A stretch of 64,000 nt of DNA, taken from Plectrocnemia conspersa. Lineage: Eukaryota; Arthropoda; Insecta; Trichoptera; Polycentropodidae. This document shows, piece after piece, positions 47,650 through 59,059 of this stretch. The stretch's first letter is position 1. Each line of letters opens with the position of its first letter. Below the pieces are notes generated by a model that saw nothing but the letters and a program-made list of their open reading frames with translations, was not told where the DNA came from and made no database searches. Position numbers and translations under genes: made by a program. The stretch spans positions 1,178,001 through 1,242,000 of the forward strand of contig VTFK01000091.1 of the NCBI GenBank assembly GCA_009617715.1, read 5' to 3'.

Positions 47650-49550
47650 GCATTTTTCGGGTTTTACCGATATTAATTTATTTAACCAATTAGTGCAAAA
47701 AATCAATTAATTATCTGTTCAATATTATTTAATTAGTTAATTATTTATTAATTACTTTTGAAATTGTTATTTTTTTATGAATTTTATAAGATATGCATAG
47801 CACAATGTCCGTTAGGGCGTCAAAAGGAAAATGCTTAATTTAGTATTTTACATACTTTTTAATAATTTTCGAGAATGTCAAAAGTAAATTCAAAGCAGAT
47901 ACAGGAGTGACAAATCCAATGTCCGATAATTTTTTTAATAATAACTTCTGGCAAACTTTATCCTTAGGCCTTCTCAAAATTCTACTTGATAATAAATTAT
48001 TACAAACACAGTTGATAAATACATAATAAAGACGTATATATGTTATATGAACGTATAAGTAAAATAAAAAATAAATAGAATAGAATTACCCCAGAATTTT
48101 TAGTGGTGTTTACATAATAAGAAATTCAATTGCATTCTGGAGATTTATATCGCTTCTATTTACACTTGAAAAGTCCGCGGAAGAAAAACGTTTTGTTAGG
48201 AAAATAAACTCGAAACGAGTTCCGAGAAGTAATACGAAGGAATTATATATGGCGGAATTAAATTATCCCGCCTGATTTTTGTGCAACTTTCTTAGTTCTA
48301 AACTTTAGCGTTTACTTTCGGAAAGTTAGCATCGCCAACTTGATTACGTTTTGTTGGGAAAAACTAGATAAAAAAAAACACATTAAACCGTGCATCACTA
48401 AATATATACTTTGAGGAATAAACTAGTCGATAGGTAGAGAGAAAAAATCCCTCGGGTCATATTTATCACTGCATTGAAACACAAATGAAACAACTTTGAA
48501 ACATAAATACATCAACTTCTACTAAACTAGATAAATACGTACTAGAATCAATTAATTTGTACTAGTGAAGTCTATTTACTTAATAAATTTAATAAGGATA
48601 TTTTTGAACTGGTTCCATATTTTAAAATTGTTATAAGACTAAATTTAAATGGAATAAACAACTCATGGTTTTATCTATATATTTATTTTACACCATGTCC
48701 TAAATAAAGCCAATGTGCATATAAAATGCTACATTACTTATCGAACAATCTAATCCATTGCAAACACTATGCGGGCTTACATAAAAATACAAATAAAAAT
48801 AAAACTGGCAGCGATATATAACCTTTTTTCAAAAAATTCTTTGAAAACGTGTTTTAATATGACGAAGGGTATTTAAATATTTATGAGATTGTTTTTGAAG
48901 TAATGTTTTCCTTCAGAAGCAATTACTTTTGTTCAAGTAGAGTGTTTTATTAAAAATATGGCTATTTTAGTCACGTTTTTTTTTATTTATTGCCTTTCTT
49001 TTATGCTATAGAATTTGTCGAGATATAAATCCGAAACCGAGATACGAATTTATTATACAGCTAAAATAAAAATGTTTTTATGTATTTTTTCCTCTAGCGG
49101 TTATATGTGCTTTTTCCACATTAATTGTTTCTAAAAGCGCGACTTTATTGTGGAAGTTGAGCAGTTTATGTCACGTCGAGTTGAAAAGTTATACATATTG
49201 CAATTGCACGTACGGGTGTGAACCAGCGATAACAAACCTTTGCCACGAGAGATGATCGAAACGTAAAGTTCGCATTGCGATTGCTTTATACATTTTATAT
49301 CAAATGTGTCGTAAAACTTGATTCAGAATTTTTATAGACATTCTAATATATGCAAGACAATATGATTCGATATTTGAACTAAACAAATATAATGTTTTAG
49401 ATTATATTTGTGGTTGTTTATTGCTTATCTTTAAAAATAATTTATTATATTATATATTAATAGTACTCATTACATGCACAGACGTATTTGTTTAAGTTAA
49501 TTTTTTCGGAGCAAATGATTTCAAAAATTTAAGTTTCGCTATCAATTTTA
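47650..49550. other. Stretch without a recognised gene
   Basis: AT-rich and featureless by eye. The 49130-49270 block is somewhat more balanced but has no open frame or repeat partner that I could identify. Confidence 0.45.
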
Positions 49551-49559
49551 AAAAATGTT

Positions 49560-50280
49560 CGCCGGGTATTGTAGGTTTGGTGCGATTTCAATGCCGTGTT
49601 TGGACTTGGTCATAATGATGCGCTTGTACAAAAGTATTTGTGTCTATTTTTTTTTTTAATTTTCGGAGTTTTCACCAATCTCAAAACCATTTCATTAAAA
49701 ATCAATTTAATTGAAAATTTCTTCAATAAAATTGTTGGTGTATTGCGATTTTGATGCTGTGTTTGAACTTGTAAGATCTGTAATTCTAATTGGAAAATTA
49801 AATGCTTGACATTTCCATATAAATTGCTTTAAATTAAATCGAGATTTTTTTTTTCTTTTTTAATCTCGAGAAAACATTGCCATCAAGATCTATCGTTAGA
49901 TCATTACCGTGTGTTCTTTACATTAGTATGTAAGATTGATGGCAACTCTGAGATCATATTTAAGATTACGAAAAATCTGTAGGGATAAGCCTTACAAGTA
50001 ACATTAAAAGTCATAATGATGCACTCTTGGCATTACACGCACAAAAATATTTGTGTCAGTGACATTTTTTGGGGATTTTTCTGAGCAGATGGTGTTTAAA
50101 ATTTAAAATTTACTATCATGCCATCCACTAATCACAAAACCGCCGCAGTTCAAATCAATTTATACCATTTTATCTAGGGTGTATAATTCTCATGGAGACA
50201 AGTTGGTTCGGTGTGATTTCGATGCTGTATTTACACTTGGAAGATCTGTTGTTTTAACATAAAAATTAAGTGTCTGTCAC
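49560..50280 (+). repeat. Diverged tandem/direct repeats
   Basis: A unit with GGTGYGATTTCRATGC-GT-TTTG-ACTTGG recurs near 49578, 49736 and 50198. A second unit with TCATAATGATGCRCT and AAAAGTATTTGTGTC recurs near 49611 and 50019. The copies are diverged and unevenly spaced, like an old satellite-like or duplicated intronic block. Confidence 0.55.
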
Positions 50281-50479
50281 TAGCATACTTTATTTGGAGT
50301 AAATTTACATTCTTAACTGTTCTCGTGGATGTATTGCATCCGGGTTATTTATTTGAATTTATAATTTTCAGGAATCTGAATTTTTATTAAGTATGTGTGT
50401 TATATGCAGGTATTTCATAGTATCGTAACATTTTACATTTTGTATGATATTTGGTGTCCGCTCAACTTAACATGCGCAA

Positions 50480-50890
50480 CGACCGCCTCAGTCAAACTAC
50501 ACATTCGCTCCTGACCGAACTTTCATAATGCTGAAACTATGCAAGCGTGATTTTTTCATCTCGCCACTTTGGCGTCCACTAGAAATTGTCTGGATGTCGC
50601 ATATCTGGAGCGATATGCACTCCTCGTTTTCCACCAGCTGGGGTCCCTCATACCCCGAGAAAGTTAGTCCGGAAGCCAACCGAGCGGCAGACAATGTGCG
50701 ACGACCTGCGAATTCCGCTCCCAACTTCTGCACAGAGCTGCTGCTTCAGATCTAGCCGGAAGCTGCAAGAAGTGGACACTCTTATGCGAATGTGCCAAAA
50801 GTGCCATTTGCGGTTATGCCACTTAATACGCTGCGGTTAATCCTCGTTCGAAGCCTGGACGTTGCTGGTCTTCGAATGAGCGAACTTTGT
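50480..50890. other. GC-richer block with overlapping frames, coding status unclear
   Basis: About 400 bp with balanced composition are open over 75-84 codons in two plus-strand frames and one minus-strand frame. The minus frame (50497-50733) includes LTFSGYEGPQLVENEECISL and looks protein-like, but no clean splice acceptor or start context was found. The plus frames end at TAG 50752 and TAA 50838. A local inverted repeat, TTCGAA...TTCGAA, lies near 50849-50876. It could be an exon, a promoter with 5' UTR, or a repeat. Confidence 0.3.
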
Positions 50891-51094
50891 GGTTGGATTT
50901 ACAATTGGAATGGAGCTTAGAGGAATAAATTATTAAAGTAAAACGTGATTTGTATAAAGAAGTAGAACACCCGATGCCGAATGGCCAACTTTGTCTATGT
51001 GTATTAATCCCTAACCCTTTTCCAAAACCGAAAAGAAACAGCACGCATATATGCATTTATTAACGATAGACGCAAAAAAAACATTTGAAATTTT

Positions 51095-51098
<4 letters not shown>

Positions 51099-51131
<33 letters not shown>
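51099..51131. repeat. (TA)n microsatellite
   Basis: An uninterrupted TA dinucleotide run of about 33 bases inside AT-rich DNA. A shorter TA run occurs near 60801-60818. Confidence 0.95.
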
Positions 51132-51133
<2 letters not shown>

Positions 51134-51975
51134 CAATTTTTTCAGGGTAACCTTTAGCTTGCCAAAATCTGATAGATCGACTTTTGTTGCTTTGGAAAAA
51201 ATTCCTAGACTTGACATCTTGAATCATGATGACTTTAGCTCTAAACGATTGTCGCGTGTTAGATTTTTTTAGATTATTACAATCTAACGGATGTATATCG
51301 TAATGAATAATTAAAATATATTATTTATTCTAATTACAGGCGGTTCATAATTAAAAAAATAAAGTCACTTGTTGACTGTTTTCAGTTTGGTGTCTCACCA
51401 CTTTCTTAGTGTTTTTTTATTGCGTTTATTTAGTAGTAAAGCATTGCCTATTATTTTACAATAAATAAATAAAATTAACTTTGACATCAAAATTAATTAT
51501 AAAATATAATTGAAGTAAATTTTAAAACGATAAATTTAAGTGTGAAAAAATGAGGGAAATAAATATAAAAGATAGATATTTTATTTTTGTAGTTGTTATA
51601 CATTGTTACTAGTAAAAACAACAAATTTAATTTCGACGAATGTATTACAAATATATTCGTCGAAATTAAATTTAGACCGGTAAAAACATGTAGTTGTTTG
51701 CATACAAAGTTATTTATTACAACGCGAGTTTACTGTAAAATTGATGAAAAACTATATTAAATCTGGCAAATATTTAGATTTAAAGATACACCATATTTTT
51801 ATGTTTGCGTTCTTTATTTTCATAATATTTATATATACATTTGTTTATCGTTGAACAATATATAATAATAATGAATTTATAGTCGGTACACTGCCAAATA
51901 TGGCCCGTCAGTAAATATTAGTTTTTACACTTTAAAACTATTTACAAATTTTAAGAAGAAGGAGTTGCGAAATAT

Positions 51976-52127
51976 GACCGTATGTGGTGTTCCTATTGCT
52001 TTGAATTTAACTTTAATAATTCAACAGCGTCTTGTGTGCTCCGTGTATTTCGTTCTCATTTTATTTAACGTGTATATTCATTATGTCACTAACAAAGTCA
52101 GAAAATAAGGGATTAGTGGACTTTTAA
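51976..52127 (+). repeat. Dispersed repeat family R2, copy 3
   Basis: GTATGTGGTGTTCCTATTGC, TTTCGTTCTCATTTTATTTA, CAAAGTCAGAAAATAAGGGA and TTAGTGGACTTTTAATG match the order in the copies at 20803 and (inverted) 31010. AATATGACC precedes it, and nothing that looks like a target duplication is visible. Confidence 0.65.
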
Positions 52128-52129
52128 TG

Positions 52130-53700
52130 TCGTGCTTATTAAAAATTCTCTTTGCTCCCCGACTGGCCCTTCACAAAAAATGTTTGACGATCCTCCTTTA
52201 CATCACATTAAACATGGAAGACATACATTCTATATTTGAATAATAATAACATTATATGTCAATCTGCGGTTATCTGTTGCAAATTGAGCATTCGATACAA
52301 TACACCCATCGGTGTAATTGATATCCTCTCAACAATACGGTATGTCACGGTCAAATTTATGCAGCATCATAATCATCGTAGCTTAGTCACGTGACCAGTC
52401 ATAAATCAACCCGCGTTGTTGTTCTTATATATGCGTTTAATTTTTTATAAAATTAATTTTAACCGCTTCGAGTGCGTTAATCCAAATTAAGATTTATGAG
52501 CAAGCGCGCCAGATTTTATAAAAAATGGGAAAAACAGATTTAATAACACGCGAAATTCCCGCAGAATTATTTCAACAATCAAATTGTTTCGGTTGTTTTC
52601 ATTAAGAATGCGTGTGGTGAGTGTAATGTGATAAAAATAGTATCATATCACAAATTAAATTATTTCGCTGTAGTATTGCAAAAATTCACATTTTTTGGCA
52701 TACTATTGTATGTAAAATAATCATAAAACCCAATTTAGTTATGTATTGTATTTGTAGGTCAGAAGTTATGTTATGCCATTATTTATAATTATTTACTCAC
52801 AGTTTTATCATCGCCATTAAAAATATCAAAGTGCGGATGCACGTATATTTTTATATAACACAAATGTATTAATTATTAGTAGTTATAGCCGATTAGTATA
52901 GGTGTGAATTTTTTTGCCATTTAAATAAATCCGACTTTTATTAGAAGCTTATAAAATACATGCATATTTTGAAGCATCTGGCACGGACCTACCCTTTTAT
53001 GCAGGTACAACATTTTTTTGATTCGTATTTTCTTCGAGAAATTTCGAAAAATAATTTTCGAGAAAAAACTTAATTGCATTAGTGTAACTTACATTAACGC
53101 AAGGTTTTACATAATATCATTTAAAATTAATTCTGTCCAGTTATTAGATATAGAAATAATAATGACAGTTGGAACATATTAACTAATTTAATCTTGAGAT
53201 AGCGACGTAATATCTAATGCAAACCATTAAAATTAATTGAAACCCAAAACAGGATATTAAATTAAGAGTGTGAAACTTTATCCTCAAATAAACGGTTAGA
53301 TGTATTATATATTTAAATGTTATACTTAAAACTTGTATACAATGATACGAGCTAAAGAATACGTTTTTATAGTCTAGCATTTATAAAATTGTTTGTTAAA
53401 GGTAAAGAAAAGAAATGTTACGTCAAAGCAAGATTTCAGTAACAAGTTGTTAATAAGATTTTTTGTAGCTTTGTAGCTAATATTTTTTGTACTACTTTTT
53501 AATCTCCCCGTTGATTTTTTAATCATTATAATACTAGTAAATTAATTTTAACACCAAATAAAAAATACTAGACTATTCATTTTTAAAAGTCATAAATTCA
53601 CCTTATTATTTTTAACGGTAGCTCAATCTCGTTTTTATACAGATAATTATTGAGCTTTTATAATATAAAGCACGGTTAGCTTTTAGGGTAAATTAAATTG
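52130..53700. other. Stretch without a recognised gene
   Basis: AT-rich. Nothing here is supported as a gene, RNA or complete element. Confidence 0.45.
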
Positions 53701-53707
53701 AACCTTA

Positions 53708-53832
53708 AATATTATATAATTATTTATAATTATATAATATAATAATTATATAATAATCATTTATAATTATATAATATTTAATTTTATATAATTATTTATA
53801 ATTATATATTATTTATAATTATTTATAATTCA
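53708..53832. repeat. A/T-only minisatellite-like tract
   Basis: About 125 bases are almost purely A and T, built from ATAATTATTTATAATTATAT-type units, many self-complementary. It should form cruciforms or hairpins readily. Confidence 0.85.
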
Positions 53833-53904
53833 TTTTCTATTAAAATAATTAGAGCTTATTATTGAATTATCATTCATAATAAATTCGACACCTTATATAC
53901 ACAG

Positions 53905-54484
53905 TCTGGCAGCGTCACAGATGAGCGCGGGCAAATAAGCGTGCGACAAAAGAGCGCTGCACGAAAAAGTGTAGTAGTCTAAAATAAATGAAAAAAAGTC
54001 TGGCGGGCCATATACCTGCCCTGTAACTGTACGCATTCATTGCAAGTCGAGTTGATAATTATTTGTTAATTTAATGAAACATTATAGAACAAATTTAATG
54101 GTAAAATCAAAATCAGCGTTTCATTTTAGTACAAAATATATGTATATATGCAAAATATATGTATGTACATAATAATTAATAAATAATAATGTTTTCATTG
54201 GCTAATCATTTTAATCGTCATTACGCATTGTGCCAGAGCACATTAAATACTAATTTTACCGCCTTTGTAAATTTCTCACAATTTACTTATATTTTGTATA
54301 CCTAATTCCTAAAATATTCATTACTTGATTTTCTCCAAGTATTTTTGCGCTCTTATGACGTGCTCTCTTTTCACATGCGCATTTGACGACGCTACTTTGT
54401 TACAGCGCTACTTCGGTAAGCGTATAATGCAGCGCTCATATGACGGCGCTCATTTGACGCACGTTCTTTTGACCGGCCGCCATT
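53905..54484. mobile_element. Element with repeated CAWAWGAGCGC subterminal motifs
   Basis: The left part (53905-53975) has CAGATGAGCGC, CAAATAAGCGT and CAAAAGAGCGC. The right part (54345-54484), read inverted, has CAAAAGAACGTG, CAAATGAGCGC, CATATGAGCGC, CAAATGCGCATG and CATAAGAGCGC. The outer ends TGGCAGC and GGCCGCCA are roughly inverted. Clusters of short motifs near both ends are typical of transposase-binding subterminal repeats of hAT-like elements. A hAT transposase C-terminus lies 35 bp downstream. The exact ends and duplication could not be fixed. Confidence 0.55.
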
Positions 54485-54518
54485 AACGGAAGTATTTAAT
54501 TTAATAAAATTAATTTTT

Positions 54519-54662
54519 ACCATACCGGCGACAAGTGCTTCTGTAGAAAGATCATTTTCGACAATGAAAAGAATTAAAGCATTCAATAGAAACAGTCAAA
54601 ATGAGAATAGATTGTCAGCTCTTGCATTAATATCAATCGAAAAAAACTTTTCGACAAATTAA
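54519..54662 (+). pseudogene. hAT transposase C-terminal dimerisation fragment
   Basis: The plus-strand frame reads TIPATSASVERSFSTMKRIK and then a RLSALALISIEKNF segment before TAA. This is the hATC dimerisation domain that ends hAT transposases, with the ATSASVERSFS and RL..LALI..E signature (Tip100/ZMYM1-type). Only about 47 residues remain. The upstream part is replaced by the element with CAWAWGAGCGC motifs, so the transposase is truncated. AATAAA near 54760 fits the old 3' end. Confidence 0.85.
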
Positions 54663-54798
54663 AGAATGACAATATATTATATGATGCGGTAATTGTTGAC
54701 TTTTGTAAGGAGTATATATTTTTTATCAATAATATCTTATAAATAATATTTTTCATATAAATAAACTTGAAGTCATCGACATTATACTTTTAGAAGGT

Positions 54799-54825
54799 CA
54801 ACAACAACAACAACAACAACAACAA
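54799..54825 (+). repeat. (CAA)9 microsatellite
   Basis: Nine uninterrupted CAA units, flanked by AAGGT on the left and AAGGTGACC on the right. Confidence 0.97.
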
Positions 54826-54846
54826 AGGTGACCTTCGTGTCACTCT

Positions 54847-54950
54847 CGCATTAAAATAAATCGAATGAGAGATAGATATTCTATAAATAAACGACTTGCA
54901 TTAAAATAATTCTAATTGGAGATAAATATTTTAAAAATAGACAAATTGTC
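54847..54950 (+). repeat. Two-unit tandem repeat, about 50 bp each
   Basis: Two adjacent units start GCATTAAAATAA and contain GAGATAGATATT or GAGATAAATATT followed by AAAATAGAC-like or TAAATAAACGAC sequence. The units are diverged. It is non-coding and lies upstream of the exon at 55252. Confidence 0.6.
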
Positions 54951-55251
54951 AACCTTTGATAAAAAATATTTTTTTTGTAATCGGAGATGCACGACATTTT
55001 AATCGTTATGGTTTATATGAACATAACATGAAGCATAACCTTGAACTCGTTTGTTTATGCATCTCGAAATATTTAAAAAAAAGCAGTAGCTATGTGACAA
55101 TGGTCATTAACGGTTGTGTTACATTTTTGTCGAATAAGTGTTTTTATAATAATATCCTTTTCGATGTTTTTAATTATAAAGTGATAGTGTAATTTAGTGT
55201 ATGTGTTAGAATTAAGCAGTGTATAATTCAAATTAGTGTTTGTGTGGGCCT

Positions 55252-55368
55252 ATGCATGGCCGTTGCAGCGGCGCGGCGCCGGGGTCAATAACCGCCGCCG
55301 ACGCCGCCGACGCCGCCGACGCCGCGGACCCACCCGTCACGCCGAAGCGCGAGACCCGCGAGGACAAG
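55252..55368 (+). CDS. Candidate first coding exon, unknown protein
   Basis: ATG at 55252 opens 39 codons ending at a donor (GACAAG, then GTAATG). The peptide begins MHGRCSGAAPGSITAA, runs through four Ala-Ala-Asp repeats, then gives PPVTPKRETREDK. GC content is far above the surroundings, which is typical of Ala/Pro-rich N-termini. An in-frame TAG at 55234 makes this the first usable ATG if the exon is unspliced at its 5' side. A second, out-of-frame ATG overlaps it (55256, better Kozak context) and stops after 11 codons. The remaining exons must lie beyond a long intron, perhaps outside the window. I do not recognise the protein. The AAD repeat is encoded by GCCGCCGAC units and could vary in length. 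Confidence 0.55.
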
Positions 55369-55390
55369 GTAATGTCTATTTCGTATATAG

Positions 55391-55440
55391 TTAACCCTTT
55401 TTGCTCGTAAGTCGACAATGTGTCGACATCGTATTCCAAG
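55391..55440 (+). mobile_element. Possible lone piggyBac-like end
   Basis: TTAA (55391-55394) is followed by CCCTTTTTGCTCGTAA and the inverted repeat GTCGACA-ATG-TGTCGAC (55411-55427). The layout matches the end at 26072-26145: TTAA, CCCTTT, then a palindrome at a similar distance. No partner end was found downstream. It lies 22 bp after the donor of the exon at 55252. Confidence 0.4.
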
Positions 55441-55449
55441 CGTTGCACT

Positions 55450-57900
55450 CGTACGTCGAAAAAAATTTCAATGCATTTATTGGCTTTGTGTTGGAGCTAA
55501 TAAATAATTATGCCAACTTAAATTTATTAATGGTAAAAAACCTTCTGGTAAACACATTTAGTAATACCGATAATCTTCAATTTACGAGTGTAAGTTAATT
55601 GTAAATTTTTTCATCGGAACATGGCCGGCCCCTTTCGGTGTTAAGACCGCAAAACGCGATACGTTGTCAATGATTGCAATTAAACTGACTTTTTCCTTCA
55701 AAGGGTATCTATATTTTTGTGATGAAACGGGATCATATGCTCTAATTGTGCATAATTGTTACTTAATATTGCGTGTCTGTTATGAAATAAAACGATTAGA
55801 AAAAAAGAGCGAGATGCAAGCAGAGCTCGCTATTGCGTATCGACATTTTTAGCGTTTTAGCTAGTAAATTACTAAGTTATGTAAAACAAAATTAGTAATC
55901 GGTGTTTTAATTATTTATAAATACATATATTGATTTATTTTTACAAATTATCCATATAATTTTGAATGACGATATATTGGATGTTTAACCGTGTTATTAT
56001 TACTGTGACAGTAATAGTAGATGAATTATGCCAATTTTTTATGCAAATAATGAATACGAATCTTATTATAATCTTAAATATTATGACAATAAATTGGTAT
56101 GGTGCGCCAAGTAAATATTGTTAACCTAATATCCATTTACCGTCCAGATACCCAGAGACCCGAAACTATAGAATAATATATCGATTTATAAAAACATTTA
56201 TCAATTTACTAAGAGAGATTAGCATAATAGTTTATTATTATTATTTGTAAGGTAATAAAAATATTGTTTCTAAAACAAGTTTATATATGGTCCCCTTTTA
56301 AAATTGTAAATTCCACAATTTTTTATTATAATTTTCATTTAATTTGCTTTATTTTATACTCTTTCTGGATTGATAGTGCTGCAAGGGCAATGATACATCA
56401 TAGAAAATCAAATTTCTCATATGTAACGAACGTTCAACATCAGCTTTAGACACGTTCATGCTAAGACTACTTCTACCAATTTATATCTTGTACAAGTTTC
56501 AAGTTTTAGAATAATCTTTTAATGTAATCATTTTTTATGATACATTTAATTATTTTTTAAAAAATGTTTTAATAAATTCCGAAATATTTTGTTATGTCCA
56601 AATATGGTTTTAATTTCAAATATCATTAGGGAATAACAGTATTTTCATATTTCCAAGGTATTGGCTTTTGTAATAAGTGCTTGTTCAGCTGTTATGTAAG
56701 TGTAATTATTTTCTTTCGACCGGCCGCCACACAGTCTAAATCTTTTCGTGACGTCACAAGCGAAAGGTGACTGTGACAAAGTTAGTAAAAATATATGCAT
56801 ACATATGCATAACATTTCAAAGATTTTTATTTGATCTGGACTTATGCGTAGGCGTAGGTTATAATTAAACACGCACAGTCGTTTTTAAAATCTCGAAAAG
56901 GACTTAATTAAAATTATCATAATTATATTATAATTTTGGGTCATCCTGTGTGTATGAACATCCAATATAAAATTTGCCTGCATTAAAAGATGCTCATGAA
57001 TATTTATAAAATAAAGGGAAAAACATAATTAATTTCTTTATTTGCATTGAATTTAATTGCCGAATTCTTAGCTGAACATAAAATAGAATAATTTTGTATA
57101 TAAATATTTATATGTACATAGGCTTTTATTTTATTTAGTATTTTAAAATGCAAATCGTTTCTTCAAGCTTTATTCTTAAAAAATATTCGAGACAATTTAT
57201 AAAATATTTACAATGAAAATAACCGGCTTGCTGAGTTTACTGTTTTTGTAAAACCCTCATCGATACAATTAAATTTAGATAATTTATCTTCTCATTATTT
57301 TTAACATTCGATTAATAACCTGTCAAATCAAAGCAATATCTTAGAAATGTTCAAAATGTTCAGCGATGAAGTTTCTCTCTAAAAAAAGTCCTATCGATAT
57401 CGCTTGACGTTTAAATAGTGTTTATGACAATCTACTCCGTCATATTTAATTTTAAAAAGTGGAATAAATTGTTCCGAATACGTAAAGAATCCACTAAAAC
57501 AGCAAAAGGTAGCCCTATGTGTTATGAGGGTTTCTCATATTATACATTTTTGCTTATCCCGGAATGAAATCAGCTTTATTGATGCAATAAAATTTTGATT
57601 TTATTTAACCTATTAACGAGCTTTCTAGATCTATGATAAATATATTTTATTGCATAAATAATTATGTATACCAATATAAATATGTAAATCTGGTCTTCGT
57701 TGTCGTGTGAGTCGAGTGACAAATCTTTTATATGTTCTCTCCAAGCAGTTAAGACGAATTAGAAAAATGCGTATTTAAACCAATTAGGTCATATAGTCAA
57801 ACTCCTACTTTATACGCCCATATGTAAATAAATATTATGATTATGGTGATCCTTCTACGCAAATAAATATTTGTCAAGAAAAACAATGCTATTGTTTCGA
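55450..57900. other. Stretch without a recognised gene
   Basis: AT-rich intron-like sequence. Near 56719-56735, CGACCGGCCGCCACACAGTC resembles the right end of the element at 53905-54484 and may be a further scrap of it. Nothing else is supported. Confidence 0.4.
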
Positions 57901-57902
57901 AG

Positions 57903-57965
57903 AGCACAATACATTGTTTCGTGGTGATAGTCGGTTATAAAAGCACAGTCACAGTCGTTAGTGTA
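57903..57965 (+). promoter_or_regulatory. Possible TATA core promoter, copy 1 of a duplicated unit
   Basis: GTTATAAAAGC (TATA box at 57936) is followed about 20 bases later by ACAGTCGTTAGTG, close to an arthropod initiator (TCAGT). The block CAATACATTGTTTCGTGG, TGATAGTCGGTTATAAAAGC recurs in diverged form at 58108-58170. No open frame follows within 300 bp, so a promoter for a spliced transcript, a relic or a duplicated repeat are all possible. Confidence 0.35.
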
Positions 57966-58107
57966 TTAATTTAAATTTAAAATTAATTAAATAATTCAAA
58001 CCTAAGTTTTGATTTATATTACTATTCTAGTGCTAGTAGTTACAAATGAATAAAAATAACTATTGGTCCAGCGAAATAGAGCACTTGTTTTGACACGCGT
58101 TTCGACA

Positions 58108-58170
58108 AGTACAATTCATTGTTTAATGGTAATAGTCGATTATAGAAGCTTAAGTCAGAGTGGTTAATAT
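58108..58170 (+). repeat. Diverged duplicate of the 57903-57965 unit
   Basis: ACAATTCATTGTTTAATGG, TAATAGTCGATTATAGAAGC and AAGTCAGAGTGGTTAATAT align with the first unit about 205 bp upstream. Here the TATA box is altered to TATAGAAGC, so if the first copy is a promoter this one is probably weakened. Confidence 0.5.
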
Positions 58171-59059
58171 TTGTGGTTTTTGAATGACTGTCAATTTTCA
58201 TAATTTACTTCAGCGTTTTCTCTCGAAAAGTGTCATTAAAAAATATTTATTATTAATCTTCGTTGTAACTAGCATACATTAGTCTAATGAATCACAATGG
58301 GGTAAATAATATTAACAGCTACTAAATAACTAGTAAGGCACCAGACTTTTTAATTACAGAAAATCTGTTTACGACTAAATCTAAATATGGCGATCTATTT
58401 TAAGACTTTATTTGAAAAGCGTTTTTATTTAAATGTTGATGCAATGTTCTTAATCTTGAATCTTGATTTTCTTGATTTTGTAAGGTCCAACGGTTCAACT
58501 GTAATTGCTTTGAAACTTTCGATGCAAGTAACTATTTTTTTGGTACGCTGACAAAAGCGACAATTCTATGTAAATTTGAGAAACACAAATTTATTAGTTT
58601 TATGAACCTTTCACTAAGTCTTTACAGCTGATAACGTTTGAGTATATATTTAAAATCACAAGAAAGCTATAAATAAGTATTATTTTTCTTTAAATATATT
58701 TTTCATTTAATCATATATGATTGTGATTTTTAATATTTAAACTTTTTTTGGTGTTTCATGTATATTTACGCTTAATAAATATTAATAACAATCTTAAGAT
58801 TACATTATGCATTTAGTCGACGCTGTGGTATTCAGTTTAATTCTTAGTTTTGCTTATAAAATTTCCTCTGTCAAAAGCCGCAAGAATTATATTGATTTAT
58901 ATACATAAAAGTGTGCTATAAAGATTATTTATTTAATTTTCTAAAAATATTTTTGTGTTTATTTTAGAACATTTTTTACTTATTAATTATATTTAAGTAT
59001 ATTTTGTGGACTATTTGGATGAAAATATGTCTCAATGGAGATAAAAATGTACAAAAGTA

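Noticed and set aside
50823..50880. tRNA-like B box (GTTCGAAGCC)
   Set aside because: No A box at the right distance and no cloverleaf could be drawn. The TTCGAA words belong to a local inverted repeat.
53708..53832. A/T-only tract as a replication origin or matrix attachment site
   Set aside because: Composition alone does not support a function. Recorded as a repeat.
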